NCBI GenBank assembly: GCA_020226215.1
Contig: CM035230.1
Span: 25,835,883 to 25,899,882, forward strand
Length of the DNA: 64,000 nucleotides
Source: Sindora glabra
Taxonomy: Eukaryota; Streptophyta; Magnoliopsida; Fabales; Fabaceae
Direction of reading: 5' to 3'
The notes beneath the pieces are model-generated. The model was not told the DNA's origin. It was given only the letters and a program-made list of their open reading frames with translations, and did not search any database. The translations under genes and the position numbers were made by a program. Below are positions 1-11,323 of the stretch, one piece after another (the first letter of the stretch is position 1; each line of letters starts with the position of its first letter).

Positions 1-209
1 TTATATTGTACGATTTCTTCCTTTTTATATTTTAATATTATTTATATTTATATATATTTTTGTTCTGGCTTTCCTCTGACTTTTTCTTCAATATTATTTA
101 CATTTTTGCTTTCACTCTCGATGTATATTTATCTACAACCAATTTTATTTTTTTATTATTTCACGCTCTTATTTTTATTTTAAAATTTTGTATCTTCTTT
201 TAATTTTTA

Positions 210-960
210 TAGTACAATATAATTTTTTATTATTATAAAAATATTTAAAATAAATCAAGGAGTTGATTAATAGAAATTAACTTATATTTTATTTTTAATC
301 ATTATTATTTTATGGTTCATATATTCTTTCTCTTCATTTTATTTACTCTATTGCACATTTTTTTCCTTATATCCACTCATATTATTTATTACTTAGATAG
401 TAATATCATTAAATAATATACATATGATATGATATATTTTATTGTTATTATAAAAATATTTTAAATAAGTTAAAATTTTAACTCAATACAATTAATAGGC
501 TGCATATGTTATTTTTAATTATTATTACTTTGTGGCTTATAAATTGTTATCCTTCTTTTTATTTGCACTATTTTGTGTTTTTCTATCATGATCATTTTTT
601 TTATTATTTATAATTCAAGTACTAATATTATTAAGTAATATAAATATAATATAATATAGTTTATTTTTATTAAAAAAATATTTTAGATGAGTTAAAAATT
701 TAATTTAATTGAATTATTTGATTATATATTCAATTTTTAACATTTTTTTTACAATTTATGCATTATTTCATTTCTTTTTATTATCTCAAATGCATGTTTT
801 TCCTTTTTTTTTTCTTCTTATGTCTACTCTAATTATTTGAGTTTCAAATGCAACTTCTTTTTTATTTATAACTCATGCACTAATATTATTAAGTAATATA
901 AATATAACATGATATATTTTATTTTTATTACAAAAATATTTTAAATGAGTTAAAAATTAA
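210..960. repeat. Degenerate AT-rich tandem repeat, unit about 215-260 bp
   Basis: A block with the core ATTATTATAAAAATATTT, then AAATAAGTTAAAATTTTAA, then an AT stretch and a TTTATTT(G/A)CACTATTTT-like segment recurs near 232, 448, 660 and 920. The same array is seen in copy B at about 29440-29990. Units are diverged, so this is an old array. Confidence 0.5.
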
Positions 961-1085
961 AACTATTTCCAAAGAACTTAACAATATTTAATTGAAAAGA
1001 TAATGATGTTAATTTATGAGATATCAAAATTATATTTTTAAATAAAAATTATATTTTTATTAAGGATGTTATTATTATTTTTAAT

Positions 1086-2460
1086 GTTGAAAAATCCAAA
1101 TCGAACCGATTGGTTTAGCCAAAAAATTGGTTAAGCGGCCTCTTGACCAATCCGGTTTATACCCAAAATCATTTGCTAAAAAATCGGATGAAAAACCAAT
1201 AAATCAGTCATGGCTAATTTTAAACCATTCAAACCAACAGTAGTTCAAACGGTCTGAAAGAGACTGATCGTACAAATAAAAAAATTCTAAATTTTCAATT
1301 TAGATTTATGGATCTAAGCATGCTACAAACTTAGAAATAGAAATTAAAGATAGAATAGATCAAACAAAATGGAAACAATAGTTCGCCCATTCTGCAAATC
1401 ATATAACAAGGAACAAATAAAAAAAATGAAAGCCGTGGTTGAACAACTACGATGGCTGATCTGGTCCATGTTGGTGGCTACGCTGCTGTCACGTCAACGT
1501 TCTGCACAGCAGTGTGACGGCACGAGGAGCCAGAACAAGACGAAGTGGGTAGGTGTTGCGAGGACTTGAAGTTTAAGCCTCTGTTTGGAATAGGCAAAAC
1601 GGGGGGACGGGATAAGCGGGGAGGGAAAAATGGAAGTGAACGGAAAGTTCCACCCGCTTGGAGATTCAGTGATTTTGGGAGGGTAAAATAAGTTAAAAAA
1701 TTTTGCAGGCCCAATAAAATTAAAACTGCTCCTAAAATAGGGTGAAAATGCAGGAGGAGCATTCATTTTTGCATCATTTCCATTGCCTGCCTTTGGAGAA
1801 ATTGCCACCAATAATAGTAGAAGAGCATTTTGATTATTTACTCAATCATATTTTTTTTATTTTATTTTCACTTATTCCAAATAAAAAAAAATTATTTCAT
1901 TATTGTTTACATCCTCTTCTATTTTTACTCATTTCAAATACCTTAAAATAAATTTCTTTCATCTCCAATTTCTCCTTCCTCTATTTCTTTTCATTTCTAT
2001 TTACTCCCCTCTCTATTTTCACTTTTATCCATTCAGTATAAGGGGTGAAAACTAAATCCGTTGAAAATTGAATTTTTTTTATCTTATTTTTAATCAGGTT
2101 AACAAAGACTAGGCTTTTAATTAATTTGGGCTGACTAAAACAAATGTCTCCATTAGAGGAGGTGATCTTAAATGAGACAATAGAAAAAAATTTGAATTAA
2201 CAAAATATTATAGTAAAATATTAAATTTTAAAATAAAATTATAATTTTATATCATTAAGTGATTTTGATATATACAATTATATAATTTTATATGATAATT
2301 TATTTATAATTATTAAGAATAATATATATTATATTATATTTTAATTAATTTATTTATTTATTTATGATTCCAGTTTGATCATGATTTAATCCCAATCAAA
2401 CTATTAAACTTTGAACTATTTGAGTTTAGTGATTGATCCAATTTTTAAAATATTGATTAT
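1086..2460. other. Copy-A-specific insertion of about 1.37 kb, unclassified
   Basis: Copy B runs directly from the ATTATTATT block (about 32085) to the TTTATTCCATTCACATTC block, whereas copy A has about 1.37 kb between them. The insert begins with dispersed AACCGATTGG/ACCAATCCGG-type motifs, contains an AGCCTCTGTTTGGAATAGG motif at about 1576 resembling DNA-transposon ends, and closes with AT-rich sequence. Short open frames at 1369-1569, 1478-1811 and 1742-1951 resemble no protein I recognise and I do not call them genes. No clear terminal repeats or target duplication were found. Confidence 0.5.
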
Positions 2461-2950
2461 TTTTAAAAAGCTTTATTCTATTCACATTCTTTTTCTTATT
2501 TTTATTTTTGTTCTTATTTTATTATACTAAAGACAATCTACGTATTCTTTATTATTATTATTGATTATTATAATTATATCAATTACATATAATAAAATTT
2601 TAAATAATAAAAATATATAATTTATATTTTCAAAATTTTATTTAATTTTATAAAATAAATAATATATTTTAATATATATTTAATTGAAGTTATTATATAT
2701 TTTTTAGAAATTTTATTTATTTTCATTAAATACTGACCCGTATGTAGCAAAGGGCTAACTGCTAGTCATATACAACCAAAAAGGCTGTCTTCTCATGAGA
2801 AACCCCAAACCTATTGGTTGTAGAATTCCCCTTTTTATAAGGGAGGTTCCCCTATGGATTGAAAAGAAGGTGAAGTAAGCATTTCCGGTGGACTACACAA
2901 TCCTCTCCGCCATAAATGCATTTCAGGGCTCTTTATCTTGCAAAGCATTA

Positions 2951-4441
2951 CGAAAAAATAATTTCTCATCATAATATTATTTTAAAATTATTTTTTGATA
3001 TAATATTATTTTTAAAAAATAAATTTTATTGGATTGGTATTAATTGATAATAAATTAATTTTTATAATAAATTTTAAAAATTTTATAAATAAAATATTGG
3101 AGTGGCGTCATATCAAAGAAGGCCACTCCAAATTTATTATTCTTTAATAAATTTTAATTATTTTATAAATGAAATTTGGATAATTTTAATAAATAAATTT
3201 TGATAGTTTTATTGTTTATTATTTCTTTAATTTATTTTTTATTTTGATAATTCTTATACTTATACATTTAAAATTTATTTTTAGTTATAATTAATTTTTT
3301 ACAGCTATTAGAATACATTAATAAAATAAGAGACTATAATAATAAAATTATAAATTAAAATAAATTATAAAAATTAAAAAATTAATTTAACTTGTTTTTC
3401 TAAAGTCATTGCTGCATTTTTATTATAAAAAAGAAGAGTCATCTAATTTACATAAAAAAATAATTTTTTGCAGGAAATAAAACTTTTTACAAAATAAATT
3501 TTGAGTACTTATTTATTTAAGAAGCAAGTTGTTTAATGTATTTATTTTGTTATTTTTTAGAAGCCATTTTTGTTGTTATTATATATTTATAATTTTTATA
3601 TATATTCTAATATTTTTGTGGATGAAGTCTTTAAGTAATAATGACGATAAATTATTTTCAATCATCATAAACAATTTTGATAAAAAAAGGTGGTTGGATG
3701 TGTTAATGATAATGAAAAAATAAATTTTATTGAGTTAGTTATAGTATATTAATTGTAAGCTGAAAAAAAAATTAAAATTGGAATTTATAAACAAGAAGAA
3801 GTAATATTTCTAATTATAATTTTATACATGTGCAAATATGTAGGTTTCATTCTAATAATATTTATATAACTTGTCCGTTCTATAAATGTTTATTTATCTA
3901 TACATATATTAAAATAATATTCATGCAGCACATAATTTAGTTATGAAATAATAAGTTTAATTTTTTGCAAAATTTTTTCTGCAAATTAGATGATTCCTTC
4001 TTTTCAAAATTAAAATATATCAATGTATTCAAAAAATATATTAAATTAAGTTTTTAATTTTTATAATTTATTTAATTTGTAATTTCATTATTATAATTTT
4101 AGGTTTCATTAATTTATTTTAATCAGTGTAGAAAGTTAATTATAAATAAAAATAAATTTTAAATATATAATTATAAGAAATGTTAATAAAAATTAAAAAA
4201 ATTATAAATAATAAAACTATCAAAATTTATTTATAAATTTTACTAAAATTTTATTTATAAACTGATTAAAGTTTATTAAAAATAATGAATTTAAGGTGGC
4301 GTTATTTCAGGTAATGCCTTATTTATAAAGTTTATACAATATATTTTAAAAATTAATCAATTCGGATGGTATTATCTGAAATAATGCCATTTCAATAAAA
4401 TTTATTTTTAAAATAATATTACGTTGAAAAATTATTATTTC
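2951..4441. mobile_element. Long foldback (inverted-repeat) element upstream of LYK copy A
   Basis: Reading 2951-3490 against the reverse complement of about 3940-4441 gives a continuous alignment, including the outer TAATATTATTTTTAAA, the CAAATTTTGATAGTTTTATT region and the inner GAGTCATCTAATTT block. The arms are about 500-540 bp around a loop of about 450 bp. It ends about 600 bp before the LYK start codon. No coding sequence or target duplication was recognised. A counterpart lies upstream of copy B, so it predates the duplication. Confidence 0.75.
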
Positions 4442-4550
4442 TGCAGCAAATTATGTAGGTGAAAGTGCCTACCTCTGGAGCGTGCAGGTACACCTCAGCA
4501 AAGAAAATTACTGCAATAATGGCCCTCCGCGGGTTTTATCTTGTTTATTT

Positions 4551-4715
4551 GGTGATTTCTAAGGTGGTTGAGATTTGGTATTTAAGGTAACGTGAAAAAA
4601 TACATAGATTAAATTATTAAGTTATTATTAAATTTTTTATAATTTCAACGCTCAATAATTTATATTTTATCGTACAACCTAGGGTACCAAACGCAAAGTT
4701 ACCTTAGGAAGCACC
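4551..4715. mobile_element. Mutator-type MITE (165 bp) in the LYK copy A promoter region
   Basis: A 165-bp insert starts GGTGATTTCTAAGGT and ends with the reverse complement of GGTGCTTCCTAAGGT, that is 15-bp TIRs with two mismatches. It is flanked by perfect 9-bp direct repeats TGTTTATTT at 4542-4550 and 4716-4724. Copy B has the empty site with a single TGTTTATTT near 35169. A 9-bp duplication is the hallmark of Mutator-like elements. It sits about 320 bp upstream of the start codon. Confidence 0.88.
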
Positions 4716-4798
4716 TGTTTATTTATCTTTTAAACTTTAAAGTTCCGAGATCCGTCTCGATTAGACAAAGTAGTTTGTTTATTCATAACTCGCGTTAA

Positions 4799-4806
4799 TA
4801 TAAAAA
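4799..4806 (+). promoter_or_regulatory. Candidate TATA box of LYK copy A
   Basis: TATAAAAA lies 229 bp upstream of the ATG in sequence otherwise conserved between the two genes. Copy B reads TATTAAAA at the matching place (35244-35251). Position and sequence are plausible, but no transcription start data are available. Confidence 0.4.
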
Positions 4807-5034
4807 TCCAAAACTGGGCTGATTTAACTTAACCAGAAAAGCTACACAGCTTTCAATCTTCTCTTAATCAATTTTTCATCAAGGTCAACGTGACAGCTCC
4901 AATACCCACCGAACTTAGCATCAAGTTTCAAACTTTCTTTCGCTCTGCCTTCGCCCATCCTTTTGGCTTGGGATTTCCTGCTTTGAGTTTTGTTTCTCTG
5001 AATTGAGTTTTCTTCAAAATTCTCTTTGACCCAA

Positions 5035-8000
5035 ATGGAGCCCAGATGTTGGTTTCTACTCTTGTTCTTGTTATTATTATGTTCAGGTTTTTTCTTTGCA
5101 GAATCGAAGTGTCGCAAAGATTGCCGTTTAGCTTATGGTTCATACTATGTTTTGCCTGAAAACAACCTCACCCTCACATATATTTCGCAGATTATGCAAT
5201 CCTCGGTTCTTTCTAGTCCTGATGATATTGTGAGCTACAACAGAGACCAAATACCTAACAAAGATACTGTGCCATCCTTTATAAGAATCAATGTCCCATT
5301 TCCATGTGGTTGCATCGATGGTGAATTCCTTGGTCATGTCTTTCAGTACAATGTTATCCAAGGGGACACCTATGATAAGGTAGCTGGAACGCACTTTGCC
5401 AATTTGACTACTGTTGATTGGCTGAGAAAGTTCAACAGCTACCAACCAAATGATATTCCTGATACGGCAACCCTTAATGTCACAATTAACTGTTCTTGTG
5501 GTAATAGTGAAGTGTCCAAAGACTATGGCTTGTTCATCACATACCCACTTAGGCCTAATGAGACTTTGCAGTCCGTGGCAAACTCGGTGAATCGTACCTC
5601 AGCGTTACTGCAGAGTTACAATAAGGATATCAATTTCAGCCTAGGTAGTGGTTTGGTTTATATCCCTGGCAAAGGTAAATTGCTAAATTCTGACTCTGAT
5701 TTGAATCTGTGATTGTTTGGTCATCTGCTATGAGTTAATGGGATTTTATACACATTTTCAAATTGGTTTCCCAAATGGGTTAAAGGTGTGAGTTGCTAAG
5801 TGAAATTTTGTAAAATTGAATATAGAAGTTAGAACTACTTTTAATGCTAATTTGGGTACCGAATCTTGCCATTTTCTTCCAAATAATTTTACATATGGAA
5901 TGTAACTAATTTTAGTGGAAGAGATGGTGAAATACGCGTGTATATGTTAGCAATTAGTGTCTTATTTTCAAAAATAGTCTGCATTTAATCCCCCACTGCA
6001 GTAAAAAGTAATACAATCAAGTACAACGAATTAAGGATGAGGTAAGAACTAGTCTGGGATAGTGCTTCGGGAGGAAGCATGTTGCTATTCTTTCTTTCAT
6101 GAAATTGCTAAAAACTTCAGGTTGAAACAGGGAATCATCTAATTTCCAATTTAACTCTGGTTTTGGCCATAAAGATATTGATTTCATTTGGCAACTTTTT
6201 TGAAGTATCTAATGCATATACTGAAAAAATAGGGACAATTTTTGTTTAATGTAGTCTACATGCTTGAGCATGCACCCAACTATGCAGATAACCAACAAGC
6301 ATAATTTATAGCTGAATCTTTCACTTTGTCATTGGGTAACAAATTTTGATGCACTTGTCTCATTTATCTCCTTTAACTTTCCAGATCAAAATGGTAGTTA
6401 TGTGCCACTGCCGCCTAGGTAAATTTTGCCACCCTACATTTTATGCTATCATTTTCATTCTTCAATTATTGACTAATGTTAATGACTGTATTTTCCCTTT
6501 TCCTCTGCAGTGCTGGAGGTTTCGTCTTTTCTCTTCTCAGAAAGTTGGTTATATGATGATGATTGTCTGTGTTTCGGTTTGTTATTCATATCTGAAACAT
6601 GGTCAGGATAAGAAGGCAAATGCTACATAGTTCACTTCATATTTTCTTCTTATGAACAGGTCTGGCTGCTCGAGCTATTGCTGGAATATCTGTTGGAGGA
6701 GTAGCTGGGCTTCTGTTATTGGCGATTGGCATGTATGTTGGGTATTTCAGAAAGCGGAATGTAGAGGAAGTGAAATTATTCTCACAAGATTCGATGAGGC
6801 TGTCTGCTCAGGCTCAAAATGGTATACTTCTATTTTTAGTTGGGGTGTGTTTGATTTTCCAGAAAATTTGGTTTTGGAAAATGTTTCTCCATTTTCTGGT
6901 ATTTGGTGATCACGTCAAAGGAAAATCATGATTTGGTTAATGTAAAATTGTAGCTTTTGATTGGGGGAAGCAACTTCCTCTATTGTACAACAGAAGTGGC
7001 TTTTGCTGAGTGTTGCACATACAATTTTAACTGCAGTTATAGTTTTCTTATAAATAAGTTATTTACACTAGTGTATTACCATATTATAAACAATTTAAAA
7101 TGTCTATTGCATATGAATTTGTTTTTAATTGTAATCACCAAATATCAAAAAAATATTTTTTTTTTGTTATCAACATCCAAAAACAGAGAACTTGCACTTT
7201 TCTAGAAGATTATTTTCTATTGAATAGATTCCTTCGTCATGTGGTTTTCTTCCGAAATAAACACCTTGATGTTCCTTCTAATTCCTCTTCTCTCTTTTTC
7301 CCCTATACACTTTCCCTTAGCGAGCAACAAGGTGATGGAAAGATCTACTCGACCTAACAGCTCCCTTAGAACATTTGTTTTATAATAAAATCTAAGTCAA
7401 TATACTCCCTTACCTGTTCAATTGTAGGTCACATAACTCCTATGTATCTAGTTAATGCAAAAGGATAAAACTTAACTTTCTTATGTAATTTATCAATATC
7501 TTTTTACTTATACTATTCTCTCTTCTCATTGTTGCTTATAGACAGTACCATCATAGACTTCTAAGAAATTACATTATGATCCCATTTTATCGGCTCTTGT
7601 AAATCCTATGACATGCTGAGGGTTTTCTTGCTCCTGTTGTACATTGTTTTCCACTCTTGTTCATTGAAAATATACTATAGAGATTTTCTCTCTCTTACTT
7701 TCTCTAAGAAATTAAAGTAAATCTGATGACTTTACATATCGATAAATATTTGCTTCATTCAGATGGAATCTCTATGAATGTGGAATATGGAACCTCTGGT
7801 GCTCCTGCTGGTGGTGGTGCTGTTATCACAGGCATTACTGTGGACAAATCAGTGGAGTTCTCATATGAAGAGCTAGCCAATGCTACAAACAACTTCAGCC
7901 TGGCCAATAAAATTGGTCAAGGTGGTTTTGGAGCTGTGTACTATGCAGAGCTGAGAGGGGAGGTTGGTTCAGTTTTGGTTGATTACATCTATCCATGAAG

Positions 8001-11000
8001 AAAAAGCTTCAGTCTTTTATATGTACAAAGGAGTCAATCATCAAAGTTACATTTCAATTGGCTATTTCACCAGTTCTTGGCTAAGGTTAATTGTTTATAG
8101 AATGGCAACATTATAAGAAAGATATTTACTTATTAAAAGTAGTATATGATAACTATTATGCAGTAAAGCTGAAACATGAAAGAGTAAGAAAAAAGTGACA
8201 CTTTTAAACAGGAAGGGTTTGAAGCTTTGATAAAAGAACTTCATTCTTCTAATTTATATTAGGCAATCTTTGTGAAAGTCAAGCTAGAAAGAGACTGATA
8301 ACAGAGGGTTAAGAACCACTTGTTTGTGCAAAGCTGTAATAGACCCACTGTATAAAAGAAAATGAATGCAAGATATATACATAATTCATTCAATACCAAT
8401 TTTTTTCCCGAAGAATATTAACCCTTGATTATGATGAGGTAAATACTCAAGACTTACAATATCTCCTGTGCTTTTAACTATAGCACATTGCAATTTTTTA
8501 TTAGGCAGACAATACTATAGCATTAATAATAAGTTAATAATGCTCCAATGATGGACACGGACAGGTTTTACAATCTATCAGGTCCATATGGTCAATATCC
8601 CTATTTTCGCTGAATAAATAATCTTAAATAACTTTGCCTATGCAGAAAGCTGCAATCAAGAAGATGGACATGCAAGCATCAAGAGAATTTCTTGCCGAAT
8701 TGAAAGTCTTGACACATGTTCATCACGTTAATCTGGTACTATAAATCTTTCAACCTTCTGCATCATAGTTAATGCTTTTATGTGTGTGCCTGTGTGCACC
8801 TTACTGGTGGAAAACTGGGAATCTAAGTAGATAATTGATCACCATAATAGTGGGTTTAGCATTATTTTGAATTCCTTCACAGTTATTTGCTTCCTTATTT
8901 CTCATCTGTTTCCAGTGTCTAGAGCTGTTACATGAGCGATCAAAGTTTTTATCTGTCAGTTCTGTTGGATTCAGTCTACCTTGACTCTGTCAGTGGCTCC
9001 TATCTCTCTTCTTTCCCTTTGTTCTAAATTTTATTTTGCTTTAGCATCGGCATTTGATCCATGTGCGATTATCTATCAAGTACAATGTTCATGCATTAGA
9101 AAATATGAATTTTTATATATCCCGCACTCTTCATACTGCCATAGCTGGGAAATGGTTTTCGGTTCTCTATTTCATATTCAGATAACATGATGACTGAATA
9201 ATATCAGTCAAGACTTTGAAGCGCCATCAGGTTGCTGCCTTCTTTCACGAACAATGCATTCTTATCTAGCAGAATAAAACAAGAATTTTAGGCTCTGTTT
9301 GTTTTCATGGAATACATTTTCCATAGGAAAATTTCATTCCCTTGTATATAAATAAAGAACTTTCATGCCACTTCTATATCTTGTGATTAATAAAATAATG
9401 TGTAGTGATATAACAGTGGGGGAAAATAACTTATTTAAAATAACGGATGCTATTTTCCATCACACTCCTTCCATGTAATATTAAACAAACAAAACATTTT
9501 AGATATGTTGCTATAAATACTTGTACAAGAGATTATTCTTAGGGAAGATGCTTTCCATCAAAACAAATAGAGCTTTAGTGTGCTACTACAAATATTTGAT
9601 ATCCTTGTTACTTTATCAAGTATACCACTGGAGTACAAATGCCTTAGATATAAACCTATTGTGGGAATCCAACATGGTCAAGCCACATCTGGCACTATCT
9701 CTCCCAATCTTACTTAGAAGAATATTTCCAGAGAAAAGGAAGGGTGTCCCGATATTTGTGTACAAGCAGTAACACTAATACAGACAACTATAGCAGTTAT
9801 GATACCATGATCAAATATTTGAATAATAGAGAAGTCCTTGAAGTTTGCACAAATAGGATCTCTATAACTGTAAGATTACAGTGCTACCAGGTTTTCGATT
9901 GGTTTCATTTGTTAACAAATGTAATTTTCAATCAGCAGCTTCAAATCTATGCCTCCTTACATGCATGTACTTATAGTTTCCTACTACTTTTTTTGTAATA
10001 TTTAGGTGCGGTTGATTGGATATTGTGTTGAGGGCTCTCTTTTCCTTGTCTATGAATACATTGAGAATGGAAACTTAAGCCAACATCTACGTGGTACAGG
10101 TGAGATAAGCATGCAGTGAAATTCTGTTCATAATGATGCTAATTTGTGATTATCATAACATTATTAAAGTTGAAATATTGCCAGAGAGAGATCCACTACC
10201 ATGGTCGACCAGAGTGCAAATTGCTTTGGATTCAGCTAGAGGTCTTGAATATATTCATGAGCATACAGTCCCTGTATATATCCATCGTGACATAAAGTCA
10301 GCAAATATATTGATAGACAAAAACTTCCGTGGAAAGGTTGAATATGTGCTGAAAGCTTGTCTAGATTTTTAATTTTACGAAAATACCAGAAGCTCCTAAA
10401 ATATTCATATCACAGGTTGCTGATTTTGGATTGACCAAACTGACTGAAGTTGGAGGAAGCTCGTCACTTCCCACTGGTCGTCTTGTTGGAACATTTGGAT
10501 ACATGCCGCCAGAGTATGATTATCTCTATTTTAATGTTTAGATGGTACCAAACCCCCCATGGGGGACATGATTTGGCATTTTTAGTGTTGGCCTAATGCC
10601 TGCATTTATACCTTTCTTGTAGAGGAAAAGTGCAGTTTTCTTTTGTCTTTATTTGGATTTGGATTCTTTTATGATTGCCATACTCTTAAACCGCAGGTAT
10701 GCTCAATATGGTGATGTTTCTCCCAAGGTTGATGTCTATGCTTTTGGAGTGGTTCTCTTTGAACTTATTTCTGCGAAAGATGCTATCGTCAAGTCAAGCG
10801 CATCCATTACTGACTCAAAGGGCCTCGTTGCTTTGGTTATTACTGATTTCTCCAGTTCTAGAATATTTTTTTGTCTGATTATTATATTGAAAGCATCCAG
10901 GATGCATTATGCTTTCACGTGAATCTAAAACAAAGACTACTTTTCTTATATATTTTCCCTTTTTGATTATGTAATGCAGTTTGAAGGAGTTCTTGGTCAA

Positions 11001-11323
11001 CCTGATCCTTCAGAAGATCTTCAAAAACTGGTGGATCCAAGGCTTGAGGAGAACTACCCTATTGATTCAGTTCGCAAGGTATGCTTATTTGTTAGAGTAA
11101 ATCATTTATAATTTTCTGTTCCTTATCAGTGAAGACATGGCCAATGCTTGGCTTGCAGATGGCGCAGCTAGCGAAAGCATGCACGCAGGACAATCCGCAG
11201 CTGCGGCCAACTATGAGATCTCTTGTGGTTGCTCTAACGACACTTTCTTCTACCACTCAGGATTGGGATGTTGGTACCTGGTATCAAAATCAAACGTTTG
11301 TCAATTTGATGTCCGGAAGATAG
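5035..11323 (+). CDS. CERK1: LysM receptor-like kinase, CERK1/LYK3/NFR1 clade, copy A (12 exons, 626 aa)
   Basis: Plasma-membrane receptor expected to bind chitin or lipochitooligosaccharides and signal through its kinase. Exons: 5035-5674, 6385-6418, 6511-6518, 6660-6821, 7763-7962, 8646-8735, 10006-10099, 10185-10336, 10416-10513, 10697-10835, 10980-11078, 11159-11323. All introns are GT-AG and the frame is unbroken. Signal peptide about 1-23; three LysM domains about 45-213 with CxC at 91-93 and 153-155; transmembrane helix about 233-257; kinase with GQGGFG at 333-338, Lys353, Glu366, HRD 443-445 and DFG 463-465; C-terminus MSGR. A YAQ motif at 494-496 is the type known from LjNFR1 and OsCERK1. 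The start was chosen for its context (A at -3, G at +4) before a good signal peptide. Family length is about 617 residues (AtCERK1), so the gene looks intact. Clade membership is firm; chitin, Nod-factor or Myc-factor specificity is not readable from sequence. Confidence 0.95.
6511..6518 (+). other. 8-nt microexon (exon 3) of LYK copy A
   Basis: TGCTGGAG lies between CTCTGCAG and GTTTCG. Exon 2 ends in phase 2 and exon 4 must be entered in phase 1 to read the transmembrane segment; an 8-nt exon is exactly what converts one into the other. The joined reading gives Pro-Ser-Ala-Gly-Gly-Leu-Ala, a typical linker before the membrane helix. The exon is identical in copy B. Most gene predictors would miss it. 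Confidence 0.88.
9291..9495. mobile_element. Small TIR element (MITE-like) in intron 6 of LYK copy A
   Basis: About 205 bp starts GGCTCTGTTTGTTTTCATGGAA and ends with an imperfect inverted copy containing TTCCATG and AAACAAACAAA. An equivalent lies in intron 6 of copy B at about 40411-40615, so insertion predates the duplication. No clear target duplication was found. Confidence 0.4.

Larger units (their letters stand above)
1..2766 (+). mobile_element. Putative Helitron 3' part (copy A), 5' end not seen
   Basis: The stretch is extremely AT-rich without a gene. It ends with a Helitron-like terminus: a CCC...GGG hairpin at about 2737-2753, then CTAG at 2762-2765 followed by T. The equivalent position in copy B has a cleaner hairpin. 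No TC-type 5' end or Rep/helicase coding was recognised, so this would be a non-autonomous element. It could equally be unrelated AT-rich DNA with a chance terminus. Confidence 0.4.

Noticed and set aside
4842..5445. Antisense reading frames over exon 1 of copy A (and 35372-35563 in copy B)
   Set aside because: They are shadows of the real exon and its 5' UTR, with no recognisable domains.
5026..5712. Single-exon secreted LysM protein gene at exon 1 of copy A (and 35472-36152 in copy B)
   Set aside because: A perfect donor at 5675 (36115) and eleven downstream exons in frame show this is exon 1 of a receptor kinase. The upstream TTG start is also unnecessary because an ATG in good context follows.
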